Below are positions 50,742-63,800 of a stretch of 64,000 nucleotides of DNA, piece after piece. Each line of letters begins with the position of its first letter. The stretch's first letter is position 1. The position numbers were made by a program, and so were the translations under genes. The stretch comes from Panagrolaimus kolymaensis (lineage: Eukaryota; Nematoda; Chromadorea; Rhabditida; Panagrolaimidae). The stretch is from the NCBI GenBank assembly GCA_028622995.1, contig JAJQJQ010000032.1, positions 2,542,001 through 2,606,000 on the forward strand, in the 5' to 3' direction. The notes beneath the pieces were generated by a model, which did not search any database, was not told where the DNA came from, and saw only the letters and a program-made list of their open reading frames with translations.

Positions 50742-51777
50742 TTATTTTGCAGCCATTTTTGAAATGTCTTTTATTTGATTGTATTTTTTGACAAAAAAAC
50801 AAAGAAAAAGATTAAAAAATAAGATCTGCTGAAGGGGAAAAAATTATTTGTTTCATAATTAAAATTTTTGATTAAGGTATCATCTAAATGCTTGATACAT
50901 GTGTTCAACGAAAAAAGTTCATCGATTGAGGTACTTCCCGTGCATGCGATTCAAAATCCCGTTGAGAATAATTTTAATATATTTAATAATGAATATTTAA
51001 AACAAAAAATCCATATCTCCAATTCAAGCCCTAATTCAAAACGAGTTTCATTAATGTCTTGCCTCAAAGCTTGATACATGTGTTCTTATTTTGCAGCCAT
51101 TTTTGAAATGTCTTTTATTTGATTGTATTTTTTGACAAAAAAACAAAGAAAAAGATTAAAAAATAAGATCTGCTGAAGGGGAAAAAATTATTTGTTTCAT
51201 AATTAAAATTTTTGATTAAGGTATCATCTAAATGCTTGATACATGTGTTCAACGAAAAAAGTTCATCGATTGAGGTACTTCCCGTGCATGCGATTCAAAA
51301 TCCCGTTGAGAATAATTTTAATATATTTAATAATGAATATTTAAAACAAAAAATCCATATCTCCAATTCAAGCCCTAATTCAAAACGAGTTTCATTAATG
51401 TCTTGCCTCAAAGCTTGATACATGTGTTCTTATTTTGCAGCCATTTTTGAAATGTCTTTTATTTGATTGTATTTTTTGACAAAAAAACAAAGAAAAAGAT
51501 TAAAAAATAAGATCTGCTGAAGGGGAAAAAATTATTTGTTTCATAATTAAAATTTTTGATTAAGGTATCATCTAAATGCTTGATACATGTGTTCAACGAA
51601 AAAAGTTCATCGATTGAGGTACTTCCCGCGCATGCGATTCAAAATCCCATTGGGAATAATTTTAAAATAATTAATTAAAAATATTTGGAACAAAATATCC
51701 ATATCTCCAATTCAAGACCTAATTCAAAACGAGATTCACTTTTGTCTTGCCTCTATGCTTGCTTGATACATGTGTTC

Positions 51778-52471
51778 GGTAGGTCAGAAAATCAAAATTT
51801 TTGAATTGCGGTTATTTTTTTTATTTTCCAATTAATTTTTATTTATTTTTTTAATCCTAATAATGTATGTCGTTTTTAACTCGCTGCCTCGAATAACGAG
51901 ATATGAATCCACGAAGATTCATAATCAATAACATAGGTATTTTATGTTCAGAGCCACATAGCTCGATTTGAGCCTTATCTTTCACTAAAGAAATGCCCAT
52001 CGACTTTTGTAGATTTATATGTGATTTATCACTTGTGATAAACAAAATTTTTTTAAAGCTTCATTACTTTTGTGTTTGGAATTTATTTTCCTTTATCAAA
52101 GCATTTTTTGCTTTAATTGTAATTTTTGAATGCTTCCAAATCGTCACCATAGGATCGAATTTGAAAAATATCATTGAAAATGGATGTAAAAATGTATGAA
52201 AAATGATATTAATAAAGCACATTTTCTCTGGAACTTTTTTTTCTTATTCAAAAAGTTTTAAATTCGATTATGGTATATCATGTGTCCATAATAAAAATAA
52301 TTTTTGGTTGAAGGTCATAATTGGTATGGGATTCAAAATCCTCTTGGCATTAATTTTTAAAAATCATAAGAAAAATATCTGGATCAAAAAATTCATATCT
52401 CCAATTCAAGACCTAATTCAAAACGAGATTCACTTTTGTCTTGCCTCAAAGCTTGCTTGATACATGTGTTC
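51778..52471. repeat. C unit 8
   Basis: 694 bp, 1730 bp after unit 7. It is preceded by a unit with the CCCGCGCATGCG box and followed by two alpha units and another CGCG unit. Confidence 0.93.
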
Positions 52472-53507
52472 TTATTTTGCAGCCATTTTTGAAATGTCTT
52501 TTATTTGATTGTATTTTTTGACAAAAAAACAAAGAAAAAGATTAAAAAATAAGATCTGCTGAAGGGGAAAAAATTATTTGTTTCATAATTAAAATTTTTG
52601 ATTAAGGTATCATCTAAATGCTTGATACATGTGTTCAACGAAAAAAGTTCATCGATTGAGGTACTTCCCGTGCATGCGATTCAAAATCCCGTTGAGAATA
52701 ATTTTAATATATTTAATAATGAATATTTAAAACAAAAAATCCATATCTCCAATTCAAGCCCTAATTCAAAACGAGTTTCATTAATGTCTTGCCTCAAAGC
52801 TTGATACATGTGTTCTTATTTTGCAGCCATTTTTGAAATGTCTTTTATTTGATTGTATTTTTTGACAAAAAAACAAAGAAAAAGATTAAAAAATAAGATC
52901 TGCTGAAGGGGAAAAAATTATTTGTTTCATAATTAAAATTTTTGATTAAGGTATCATCTAAATGCTTGATACATGTGTTCAACGAAAAAAGTTCATCGAT
53001 TGAGGTACTTCCCGTGCATGCGATTCAAAATCCCGTTGAGAATAATTTTAATATATTTAATAATGAATATTTAAAACAAAAAATCCATATCTCCAATTCA
53101 AGCCCTAATTCAAAACGAGTTTCATTAATGTCTTGCCTCAAAGCTTGATACATGTGTTCTTATTTTGCAGCCATTTTTGAAATGTCTTTTATTTGATTGT
53201 ATTTTTTGACAAAAAAACAAAGAAAAAGATTAAAAAATAAGATCTGCTGAAGGGGAAAAAATTATTTGTTTCATAATTAAAATTTTTGATTAAGGTATCA
53301 TCTAAATGCTTGATACATGTGTTCAACGAAAAAAGTTCATCGATTGAGGTACTTCCCGCGCATGCGATTCAAAATCCCATTGGGAATAATTTTAAAATAA
53401 TTAATTAAAAATATTTGGAACAAAATATCCATATCTCCAATTCAAGACCTAATTCAAAACGAGATTCACTTTTGTCTTGCCTCTATGCTTGCTTGATACA
53501 TGTGTTC

Positions 53508-54201
53508 GGTAGGTCAGAAAATCAAAATTTTTGAATTGCGGTTATTTTTTTTATTTTCCAATTAATTTTTATTTATTTTTTTAATCCTAATAATGTATGT
53601 CGTTTTTAACTCGCTGCCTCGAATAACGAGATATGAATCCACGAAGATTCATAATCAATAACATAGGTATTTTATGTTCAGAGCCACATAGCTCGATTTG
53701 AGCCTTATCTTTCACTAAAGAAATGCCCATCGACTTTTGTAGATTTATATGTGATTTATCACTTGTGATAAACAAAATTTTTTTAAAGCTTCATTACTTT
53801 TGTGTTTGGAATTTATTTTCCTTTATCAAAGCATTTTTTGCTTTAATTGTAATTTTTGAATGCTTCCAAATCGTCACCATAGGATCGAATTTGAAAAATA
53901 TCATTGAAAATGGATGTAAAAATGTATGAAAAATGATATTAATAAAGCACATTTTCTCTGGAACTTTTTTTTCTTATTCAAAAAGTTTTAAATTCGATTA
54001 TGGTATATCATGTGTCCATAATAAAAATAATTTTTGGTTGAAAGTCATAATTGGTATGCGATTCAAAATCCTCTTGGCATTAATTTTTAAAAATCATAAG
54101 AAAAATATCTGGATCAAAAAATTCATATCTCCAATTCAAGACCTAATTCAAAACGAGATTCACTTTTGTCTTGCCTCAAAGCTTGCTTGATACATGTGTT
54201 C
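53508..54201. repeat. C unit 9 (last C unit)
   Basis: 694 bp, 1730 bp after unit 8. It has GGTATGCGATTC and TTGAAAGTCATAATT. After it the array returns to ordinary units and no further C sequence appears to the window end. Confidence 0.93.
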
Positions 54202-56098
54202 TTATTTTGCAGCCATTTTTGAAATGTCTTTTATTTGATTGTATTTTTTGACAAAAAAACAAAGAAAAAGATTAAAAAATAAGATCTGCTGAAGGGGAAA
54301 AAATTATTTGTTTCATAATTAAAATTTTTGATTAAGGTATCATCTAAATGCTTGATACATGTGTTCAACGAAAAAAGTTCATCGATTGAGGTACTTCCCG
54401 TGCATGCGATTCAAAATCCCATTGGGAATAATTTTAAAATAATTAATTAAAAATATTTGGAACAAAATATCCATATCTCCAATTCAAGACCTAATTCAAA
54501 ACGAGATTCACTTTTGTCTTGCCTCAAAGCTTGCTTGATACATGTGTTCTTATTTTGCAGCCATTTTTGAAATGTCTTTTATTTGATTGTATTTTTTGAC
54601 AAAAAAACAAAGAAAAATATTAAAAAATAAGATCTGCTGAAGGGGAAAAAATTATTTGTTTCATAATTAAAATTTTTGATTAAGGTATCATCTAAATGCT
54701 TGATACATGTGTTCAACGAAAAAAGTTCATCGATTGAGGTACTTCCCGTGCATGCGATTCAAAATCCCCTTGAGAATAATTTTAATATATTTAATAATGA
54801 ATATTTAAAACAAAAAATCCATATCTCCAATTCAAGCCCTAATTCAAAACGAGTTTCACTTATGTATTGCCTCAAAGCTTGCTTGATACATGTGTTCTTA
54901 TTTTGCAGCCATTTTTGAAATGTCTTTTATTTGATTGTATTTTTTGACAAAAAAACAAAGAAAAATATTAAAAAATAAGATCTGCTGAAGGGGAAAAAAT
55001 TATTTGTTTCATAATTAAAATTTTTGATTAAGGTATCATCTAAATGCTTGATACATGTGTTCAACGAAAAAAGTTCATCGATTGAGGTACTTCCCGTGCA
55101 TGCGATTCAAAATCCCGTTGAGAATAATTTTAATATATTTAATAATGAATATTTAAAACAAAAAATCCATATCTCCAATTCAAGCCCTAATTCAAAACGA
55201 GTTTCATTAATTTCTTGCCTCAAAGCTTGATACATGTGTTCTTATTTTGCAGCCATTTTTGAAATGTCTTTTATTTGATTGTATTTTTTGACAAAAAAAC
55301 AAAGAAAAAGATTAAAAAATAAGATCTGCTGAAGGGGAAAAAATTATTTGTTTCATAATTAAAATTTTTGATTAAGGTATCATCTAAATGCTTGATACAT
55401 GTGTTCAACGAAAAAAGTTCATCGATTGAGGTACTTCCCGTGCATGCGATTCAAAATCCCGTTGAGAATAATTTTAATATATTTAATAATGAATATTTAA
55501 AACAAAAAATCCATATCTCCAATTCAAGCCCTAATTCAAAACGAGTTTCATTAATGTCTTGCCTCAAAGCTTGATACATGTGTTCTTATTTTGCAGCCAT
55601 TTTTGAAATGTCTTTTATTTGATTGTATTTTTTGACAAAAAAACAAAGAAAAAGATTAAAAAATAAGATCTGCTGAAGGGGAAAAAATTATTTGTTTCAT
55701 AATTAAAATTTTTGATTAAGGTATCATCTAAATGCTTGATACATGTGTTCAACGAAAAAAGTTCATCGATTGAGGTACTTCCCGTGCATGCGATTCAAAA
55801 TCCCATTCGGAATAATTTTAAAATAATTAATTAAAAATATTTGGAACAAAATATCCATATCTCCAATTCAAGACCTAATTCAAAACGAGATTCACTTTTG
55901 TCTTGCCTCAAAGCTTGCTTGATACATGTGTTCTTATTTTGCAGCCATTTTTGAAATGTCTTTTATTTGCTTGTATTTTTTGACAAAAAAACAAAGAAAA
56001 ATATTAAAAAATTAGATCTGCTGAAGGGGAAAAAATTATTTGTTTCATAATTAAAATTTTTGATTAAGGTATCATCTAAATGCTTGATACATGTGTTC

Positions 56099-56460
56099 AA
56101 CGAAAAAAGTTCATCGATTGAGGTACTTCCCGTGCATGCGATTCAAAATCCCATTCGGAATAATTTTAAAATAATTAATTAAAAATATTTGGAACAAAAT
56201 ATCCATATCTCCAATTCAAGACCTAATTCAAAACGAGATTCACTTTTGTCTTGCCTCAAAGCTTGCTTGATACATGTGTTCAACGAAAAAAGTTCATCGA
56301 TTGAGGTACTTCCCGTGCATGCGATTCAAAATCCCGTTGAGAATAATTTTAATATATTTAATAATGAATATTTAAAACAAAAAATCCATATCTCCAATTC
56401 AAGCCCTAATTCAAAACGAGTTTCATTAATGTCTTGCCTCAAAGCTTGATACATGTGTTC
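56099..56460. repeat. Two cores in direct tandem (gamma-like, then alpha)
   Basis: A 183-bp CATTCGG core (56099-56281) joins a 179-bp alpha core (56282-56460) without an insert. The following insert has TTTTTTGAAAAAAAAACAAAG, where C to A merges the tract. The whole arrangement recurs 871 bp downstream. Confidence 0.9.
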
Positions 56461-56969
56461 TTATTTTGCAGCCATTTTTGAAATGTCTTTTATTTGCTTG
56501 TATTTTTTGAAAAAAAAACAAAGAAAAATATTAAAAAATTAGATCTGCTGAAGGGGAAAAAATTATTTGTTTCATAATTAAAATTTTTGATTAAGGTATC
56601 ATCTAAATGCTTGATACATGTGTTCAACGAAAAAAGTTCATCGATTGAGGTACTTCCCGTGCATGCGATACAAAATCCCGTTGAGAATAATTTTAATATA
56701 TTTAATAATGAATATTTAAAACAAAAAATCCATATCTCCAATTCAAGCCCTAATTCAAAACGAGTTTCATTAATGTCTTGCCTCAAAGCTTGATACATGT
56801 GTTCTTATTTTGCAGCCATTTTTGAAATGTCTTTTATTTGCTTGTATTTTTTGAAAAAAAAACAAAGAAAAATATTAAAAAATTAGATCTGCTGAAGGGG
56901 AAAAAATTATTTGTTTCATAATTAAAATTTTTGATTAAGGTATCATCTAAATGCTTGATACATGTGTTC

Positions 56970-57331
56970 AACGAAAAAAGTTCATCGATTGAGGTACTTC
57001 CCGTGCATGCGATTCAAAATCCCATTCGGAATAATTTTAAAATAATTAATTAAAAATATTTGGAACAAAATATCCATATCTCCAATTCAAGACCTAATTC
57101 AAAACGAGATTCACTTTTGTCTTGCCTCAAAGCTTGCTTGATACATGTGTTCAACGAAAAAAGTTCATCGATTGAGGTACTTCCCGTGCATGCGATTCAA
57201 AATCCCGTTGAGAATAATTTTAATATATTTAATAATGAATATTTAAAACAAAAAATCCATATCTCCAATTCAAGCCCTAATTCAAAACGAGTTTCATTAA
57301 TGTCTTGCCTCAAAGCTTGATACATGTGTTC
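56970..57331. repeat. Two cores in direct tandem (copy of 56099-56460)
   Basis: Same order and lengths as the pair 871 bp upstream, followed by the same mutated insert. Confidence 0.9.
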
Positions 57332-57496
57332 TTATTTTGCAGCCATTTTTGAAATGTCTTTTATTTGCTTGTATTTTTTGAAAAAAAAACAAAGAAAAAT
57401 ATTAAAAAATTAGATCTGCTGAAGGGGAAAAAATTATTTGTTTCATAATTAAAATTTTTGATTAAGGTATCATCTAAATGCTTGATACATGTGTTC

Positions 57497-57858
57497 AACG
57501 AAAAAAGTTCATCGATTGAGGTACTTCCCGTGCATGCGATACAAAATCCCGTTGAGAATAATTTTAATATATTTAATAATGAATATTTAAAACAAAAAAT
57601 CCATATCTCCAATTCAAGCCCTAATTAAAAACGAGTTTCATTAATGTCTTGCCTCAAAGCTTGATACATGTGTTCAACGAAAAAAGTTCATCGATTGAGG
57701 TACTTCCCGTGCATGCGATTCAAAATCCCATTGGGAATAATTTTAAAATAATTAATTAAAAATATTTGGAACAAAATATCCATATCTCCAATTCAAGACC
57801 TAATTCAAAACGAGATTCACTTTTGTCTTGCCTCGAAGCTTGCTTGATACATGTGTTC
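57497..57858. repeat. Two cores in direct tandem (alpha, then beta)
   Basis: A 179-bp alpha core carrying the GCGATACAAAATCCC change and CTAATTAAAAACGAG joins a 183-bp beta core with CTCGAAGC. This is the only insert-free junction in the window where the upstream core has the GCTT deletion. Confidence 0.9.
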
Positions 57859-60800
57859 TTATTTTGCAGCCATTTTTGAAATGTCTTTTATTTGCTTGTA
57901 TTTTTTGACAAAAAAACAAAGAAAAATATTAAAAAATTAGATATGCTGAAGGGGAAAAAATTATTTGTTTCATAATTAAAATTTTTGATTAAGGTATCAT
58001 CTAAATGCTTGATACATGTGTTCAACGAAAAAAGTTCATCGATTGAGGTACTTCCCGTGCATGCGATTCAAAATCCCATTGGGAATAATTTTAAAATAAT
58101 TAATTAAAATATTTGGAACAAAATATCCATATCTCCAATTCAAGACCTAATTCAAAACGAGATTCACTTTTGTCTTGCCTCAAAGCTTGCTTGATACATG
58201 TGTTCTTATTTTGCAGCCATTTTTGAAATGTCTTTTATTTGCTTGTATTTTTTGACAAAAAAACAAAGAAAAATATTAAAAAATTAGATCTGCTGAAGGG
58301 GAAAAAATTATTTGTTTCATAATTAAAATTTTTGATTAAGGTATCATCTAAATGCTTGATACATGTGTTCAACGAAAAAAGTTCATCGATTGAGGTACTT
58401 CCCGTGCATGCGATTCAAAATCCCATTGGGAATAATTTTAAAATAATTAATTAAAATATTTGGAACAAAATATCCATATCTCCAATTCAAGACCTAATTC
58501 AAAACGAGATTCACTTTTGTCTTGCCTCAAAGCTTGCTTGATACATGTGTTCTTATTTTGCAGCCATTTTTGAAATGTCTTTTATTTGCTTGTATTTTTT
58601 GACAAAAAAACAAAGAAAAATATTAAAAAATTAGATCTGCTGAAGGGGAAAAAATTATTTGTTTCATAATTAAAATTTTTGATTAAGGTATCATCTAAAT
58701 GCTTGATACATGTGTTCAACGAAAAAAGTTCATCGATTGAGGTACTTCCCGTGCATGCGATTCAAAATCCCATTGGGAATAATTTTAAAATAATTAATTA
58801 AAATATTTGGAACAAAATATCCATATCTCCAATTCAAGACCTAATTCAAAACGAGATTCACTTTTGTCTTGCCTCAAAGCTTGCTTGATACATGTGTTCT
58901 TATTTTGCAGCCATTTTTGAAATGTCTTTTATTTGCTTGTATTTTTTGACAAAAAAACAAAGAAAAATATTAAAAAATTAGATCTGCTGAAGGGGAAAAA
59001 ATTATTTGTTTCATAATTAAAATTTTTGATTAAGGTATCATCTAAATGCTTGATACATGTGTTCAACGAAAAAAGTTCATCGATTGAGGTACTTCCCGTG
59101 CATGCGATTCAAAATCCCATTCGGAATAATTTTAAAATAATTAATTAAAAATATTTGGAACAAAATATCCATATCTCCAATTCAAGACCTAATTCAAAAC
59201 GAGATTCACTTTTGTCTTGCCTCTATGCTTGCTTGATACATGTGTTCTTATTTTGCAGCCATTTTTGAAATGTCTTTTATTTGATTGTATTTTTTGACAA
59301 AAAAACAAAGAAAAATATTAAAAAATAAGATCTGCTGAAGGGGAAAAAATTATTTGTTTCATAATTAAAATTTTTGATTAAGGTATCATCTAAATGCTTG
59401 ATACATGTGTTCAACGAAAAAAGTTCATCGATTGAGGTACTTCCCGTGCATGCGATTCAAAATCCCGTTGAGAATAATTTTAATATATTTAATAATGAAT
59501 ATTTAAAACAAAAAATCCATATCTCCAATTCAAGCCCTAATTCAAAACGAGTTTCATTAATGTCTTGCCTCAAAGCTTGATACATGTGTTCTTATTTTGC
59601 AGCCATTTTTGAAATGTCTTTTATTTGATTGTATTTTTTGACAAAAAAACAAAGAAAAAGATTAAAAAATAAGATCTGCTGAAGGGGAAAAAATTATTTG
59701 TTTCATAATTAAAATTTTTGATTAAGGTATCATCTAAATGCTTGATACATGTGTTCAACGAAAAAAGTTCATCGATTGAGGTACTTCCCGTGCATGCGAT
59801 TCAAAATCCCATTGGGAATAATTTTAAAATAATTAATTAAAATATTTGGAACAAAATATCCATATCTCCAATTCAAGACCTAATTCAAAACGAGATTCAC
59901 TTTTGTCTTGCCTCAAAGCTTGCTTGATACATGTGTTCTTATTTTGCAGCCATTTTTGAAATGTCTTTTATTTGCTTGTATTTTTTGACAAAAAAACAAA
60001 GAAAAATATTAAAAAATTAGATCTGCTGAAGGGGAAAAAATTATTTGTTTCATAATTAAAATTTTTGATTAAGGTATCATCTAAATGCTTGATACATGTG
60101 TTCAACGAAAAAAGTTCATCGATTGAGGTACTTCCCGTGCATGCGATTCAAAATCCCATTGGGAATAATTTTAAAATAATTAATTAAAATATTTGGAACA
60201 AAATATCCATATCTCCAATTCAAGACCTAATTCAAAACGAGATTCACTTTTGTCTTGCCTCAAAGCTTGCTTGATACATGTGTTCTTATTTTGCAGCCAT
60301 TTTTGAAATGTCTTTTATTTGCTTGTATTTTTTGACAAAAAAACAAAGAAAAATATTAAAAAATTAGATCTGCTGAAGGGGAAAAAATTATTTGTTTCAT
60401 AATTAAAATTTTTGATTAAGGTATCATCTAAATGCTTGATACATGTGTTCAACGAAAAAAGTTCATCGATTGAGGTACTTCCCGTGCATGCGATTCAAAA
60501 TCCCATTCGGAATAATTTTAAAATAATTAATTAAAAATATTTGGAACAAAATATCCATATCTCCAATTCAAGACCTAATTCAAAACGAGATTCACTTTTG
60601 TCTTGCCTCAAAGCTTGCTTGATACATGTGTTCTTATTTTGCAGCCATTTTTGAAATGTCTTTTATTTGCTTGTATTTTTTGACAAAAAAACAAAGAAAA
60701 ATATTAAAAAATTAGATCTGCTGAAGGGGAAAAAATTATTTGTTTCATAATTAAAATTTTTGATTAAGGTATCATCTAAATGCTTGATACATGTGTTCAA

Positions 60801-63800
60801 CGAAAAAAGTTCATCGATTGAGGTACTTCCCGTGCATGCGATTCAAAATCCCATTGGGAATAATTTTAAAATAATTAATTAAAATATTTGGAACAAAATA
60901 TCCATATCTCCAATTCAAGACCTAATTCAAAACGAGATTCACTTTTGTCTTGCCTCAAAGCTTGCTTGATACATGTGTTCTTATTTTGCAGCCATTTTTG
61001 AAATGTCTTTTATTTGCTTGTATTTTTTGACAAAAAAACAAAGAAAAATATTAAAAAATTAGATCTGCTGAAGGGGAAAAAATTATTTGTTTCATAATTA
61101 AAATTTTTGATTAAGGTATCATCTAAATGCTTGATACATGTGTTCAACGAAAAAAGTTCATCGATTGAGGTACTTCCCGTGCATGCGATTCAAAATCCCA
61201 TTCGGAATAATTTTAAAATAATTAATTAAAAATATTTGGAACAAAATATCCATATCTCCAATTCAAGACCTAATTCAAAACGAGATTCACTTTTGTCTTG
61301 CCTCTATGCTTGCTTGATACATGTGTTCTTTTTTTGCAGCCATTTTTGAAATGTCTTTTATTTGATTGTATTTTTTGACAAAAAAACAAAGAAAAATATT
61401 AAAAAATAAGATCTGCTGAAGGGGAAAAAATTATTTGTTTCATAATTAAAATTTTTGATTAAGGTATCATCTAAATGCTTGATACATGTGTTCAACGAAA
61501 AAAGTTCATCGATTGAGGTACTTCCCGTGCATGCGATTCAAAATCCCGTTGAGAATAATTTTAATATATTTAATAATGAATATTTAAAACAAAAAATCCA
61601 TATCTCCAATTCAAGCCCTAATTCAAAACGAGTTTCATTAATGTCTTGCCTCAAAGCTTGATACATGTGTTCTTATTTTGCAGCCATTTTTGAAATGTCT
61701 TTTATTTGATTGTATTTTTTGACAAAAAAACAAAGAAAAAGATTAAAAAATAAGATCTGCTGAAGGGGAAAAAATTATTTGTTTCATAATTAAAATTTTT
61801 GATTAAGGTATCATCTAAATGCTTGATACATGTGTTCAACGAAAAAAGTTCATCGATTGAGGTACTTCCCGTGCATGCGATTCAAAATCCCGTTGAGAAT
61901 AATTTTAATATATTTAATAATGAATATTTAAAACAAAAAATCCATATCTCCAATTCAAGCCCTAATTCAAAACGAGTTTCACTTATGTATTGCCTCAAAG
62001 CTTGCTTGATACATGTGTTCTTATTTTGCAGCCATTTTTGAAATGTCTTTTATTTGATTGTATTTTTTGACAAAAAAACAAAGAAAAATATTAAAAAATA
62101 AGATCTGCTGAAGGGGAAAAAATTATTTGTTTCATAATTAAAATTTTTGATTAAGGTATCATCTAAATGCTTGATACATGTGTTCAACGAAAAAAGTTCA
62201 TCGATTGAGGTACTTCCCGTGCATGCGATTCAAAATCCCGTTGAGAATAATTTTAATATATTTAATAATGAATATTTAAAACAAAAAATCCATATCTCCA
62301 ATTCAAGCCCTAATTCAAAACGAGTTTCATTAATGTCTTGCCTCAAAGCTTGATACATGTGTTCTTATTTTGCAGCCATTTTTGAAATGTCTTTTATTTG
62401 ATTGTATTTTTTGACAAAAAAACAAAGAAAAAGATTAAAAAATAAGATCTGCTGAAGGGGAAAAAATTATTTGTTTCATAATTAAAATTTTTGATTAAGG
62501 TATCATCTAAATGCTTGATACATGTGTTCAACGAAAAAAGTTCATCGATTGAGGTACTTCCCGTGCATGCGATTCAAAATCCCGTTGAGAATAATTTTAA
62601 TATATTTAATAATGAATATTTAAAACAAAAAATCCATATCTCCAATTCAAGCCCTAATTCAAAACGAGTTTCATTAATGTCTTGCCTCAAAGCTTGATAC
62701 ATGTGTTCTTATTTTGCAGCCATTTTTGAAATGTCTTTTATTTGATTGTATTTTTTGACAAAAAAACAAAGAAAAAGATTAAAAAATAAGATCTGCTGAA
62801 GGGGAAAAAATTATTTGTTTCATAATTAAAATTTTTGATTAAGGTATCATCTAAATGCTTGATACATGTGTTCAACGAAAAAAGTTCATCGATTGAGGTA
62901 CTTCCCGTGCATGCGATTCAAAATCCCATTGGGAATAATTTTAAAATAATTAATTAAAATATTTGGAACAAAATATCCATATCTCCAATTCAAGACCTAA
63001 TTCAAAACGAGATTCACTTTTGTCTTGCCTCAAAGCTTGCTTGATACATGTGTTCTTATTTTGCAGCCATTTTTGAAATGTCTTTTATTTGCTTGTATTT
63101 TTTGACAAAAAAACAAAGAAAAATATTAAAAAATTAGATCTGCTGAAGGGGAAAAAATTATTTGTTTCATAATTAAAATTTTTGATTAAGGTATCATCTA
63201 AATGCTTGATACATGTGTTCAACGAAAAAAGTTCATCGATTGAGGTACTTCCCGTGCATGCGATTCAAAATCCCATTGGGAATAATTTTAAAATAATTAA
63301 TTAAAATATTTGGAACAAAATATCCATATCTCCAATTCAAGACCTAATTCAAAACGAGATTCACTTTTGTCTTGCCTCAAAGCTTGCTTGATACATGTGT
63401 TCTTATTTTGCAGCCATTTTTGAAATGTCTTTTATTTGCTTGTATTTTTTGACAAAAAAACAAAGAAAAATATTAAAAAATTAGATCTGCTGAAGGGGAA
63501 AAAATTATTTGTTTCATAATTAAAATTTTTGATTAAGGTATCATCTAAATGCTTGATACATGTGTTCAACGAAAAAAGTTCATCGATTGAGGTACTTCCC
63601 GTGCATGCGATTCAAAATCCCATTCGGAATAATTTTAAAATAATTAATTAAAAATATTTGGAACAAAATATCCATATCTCCAATTCAAGACCTAATTCAA
63701 AACGAGATTCACTTTTGTCTTGCCTCTATGCTTGCTTGATACATGTGTTCTTATTTTGCAGCCATTTTTGAAATGTCTTTTATTTGATTGTATTTTTTGA

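Larger units (their letters stand above)
42426..54201. repeat. Higher-order repeat block with nine 694-bp C units
   Basis: C units start at 42426, 44500, 46230, 47272, 47965, 49007, 50048, 51778 and 53508. The complete higher-order repeat is 1730 bp: C (694), two alpha units (344 + 344) and one beta-like unit (348). The first repeat has one extra alpha unit (2074 bp). In the middle, C alternates with single 348-bp units (1041-1042 bp), and two C units abut directly. In every case C enters after CATGTGTTC, exactly where the 165-bp insert enters in other units. Confidence 0.95.

Noticed and set aside
56490..56798. 102-codon minus-strand frame across an insert and core
   Set aside because: It is opened only by the local C to A change that merges the A tract in this insert. 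It is a chance frame in satellite sequence.
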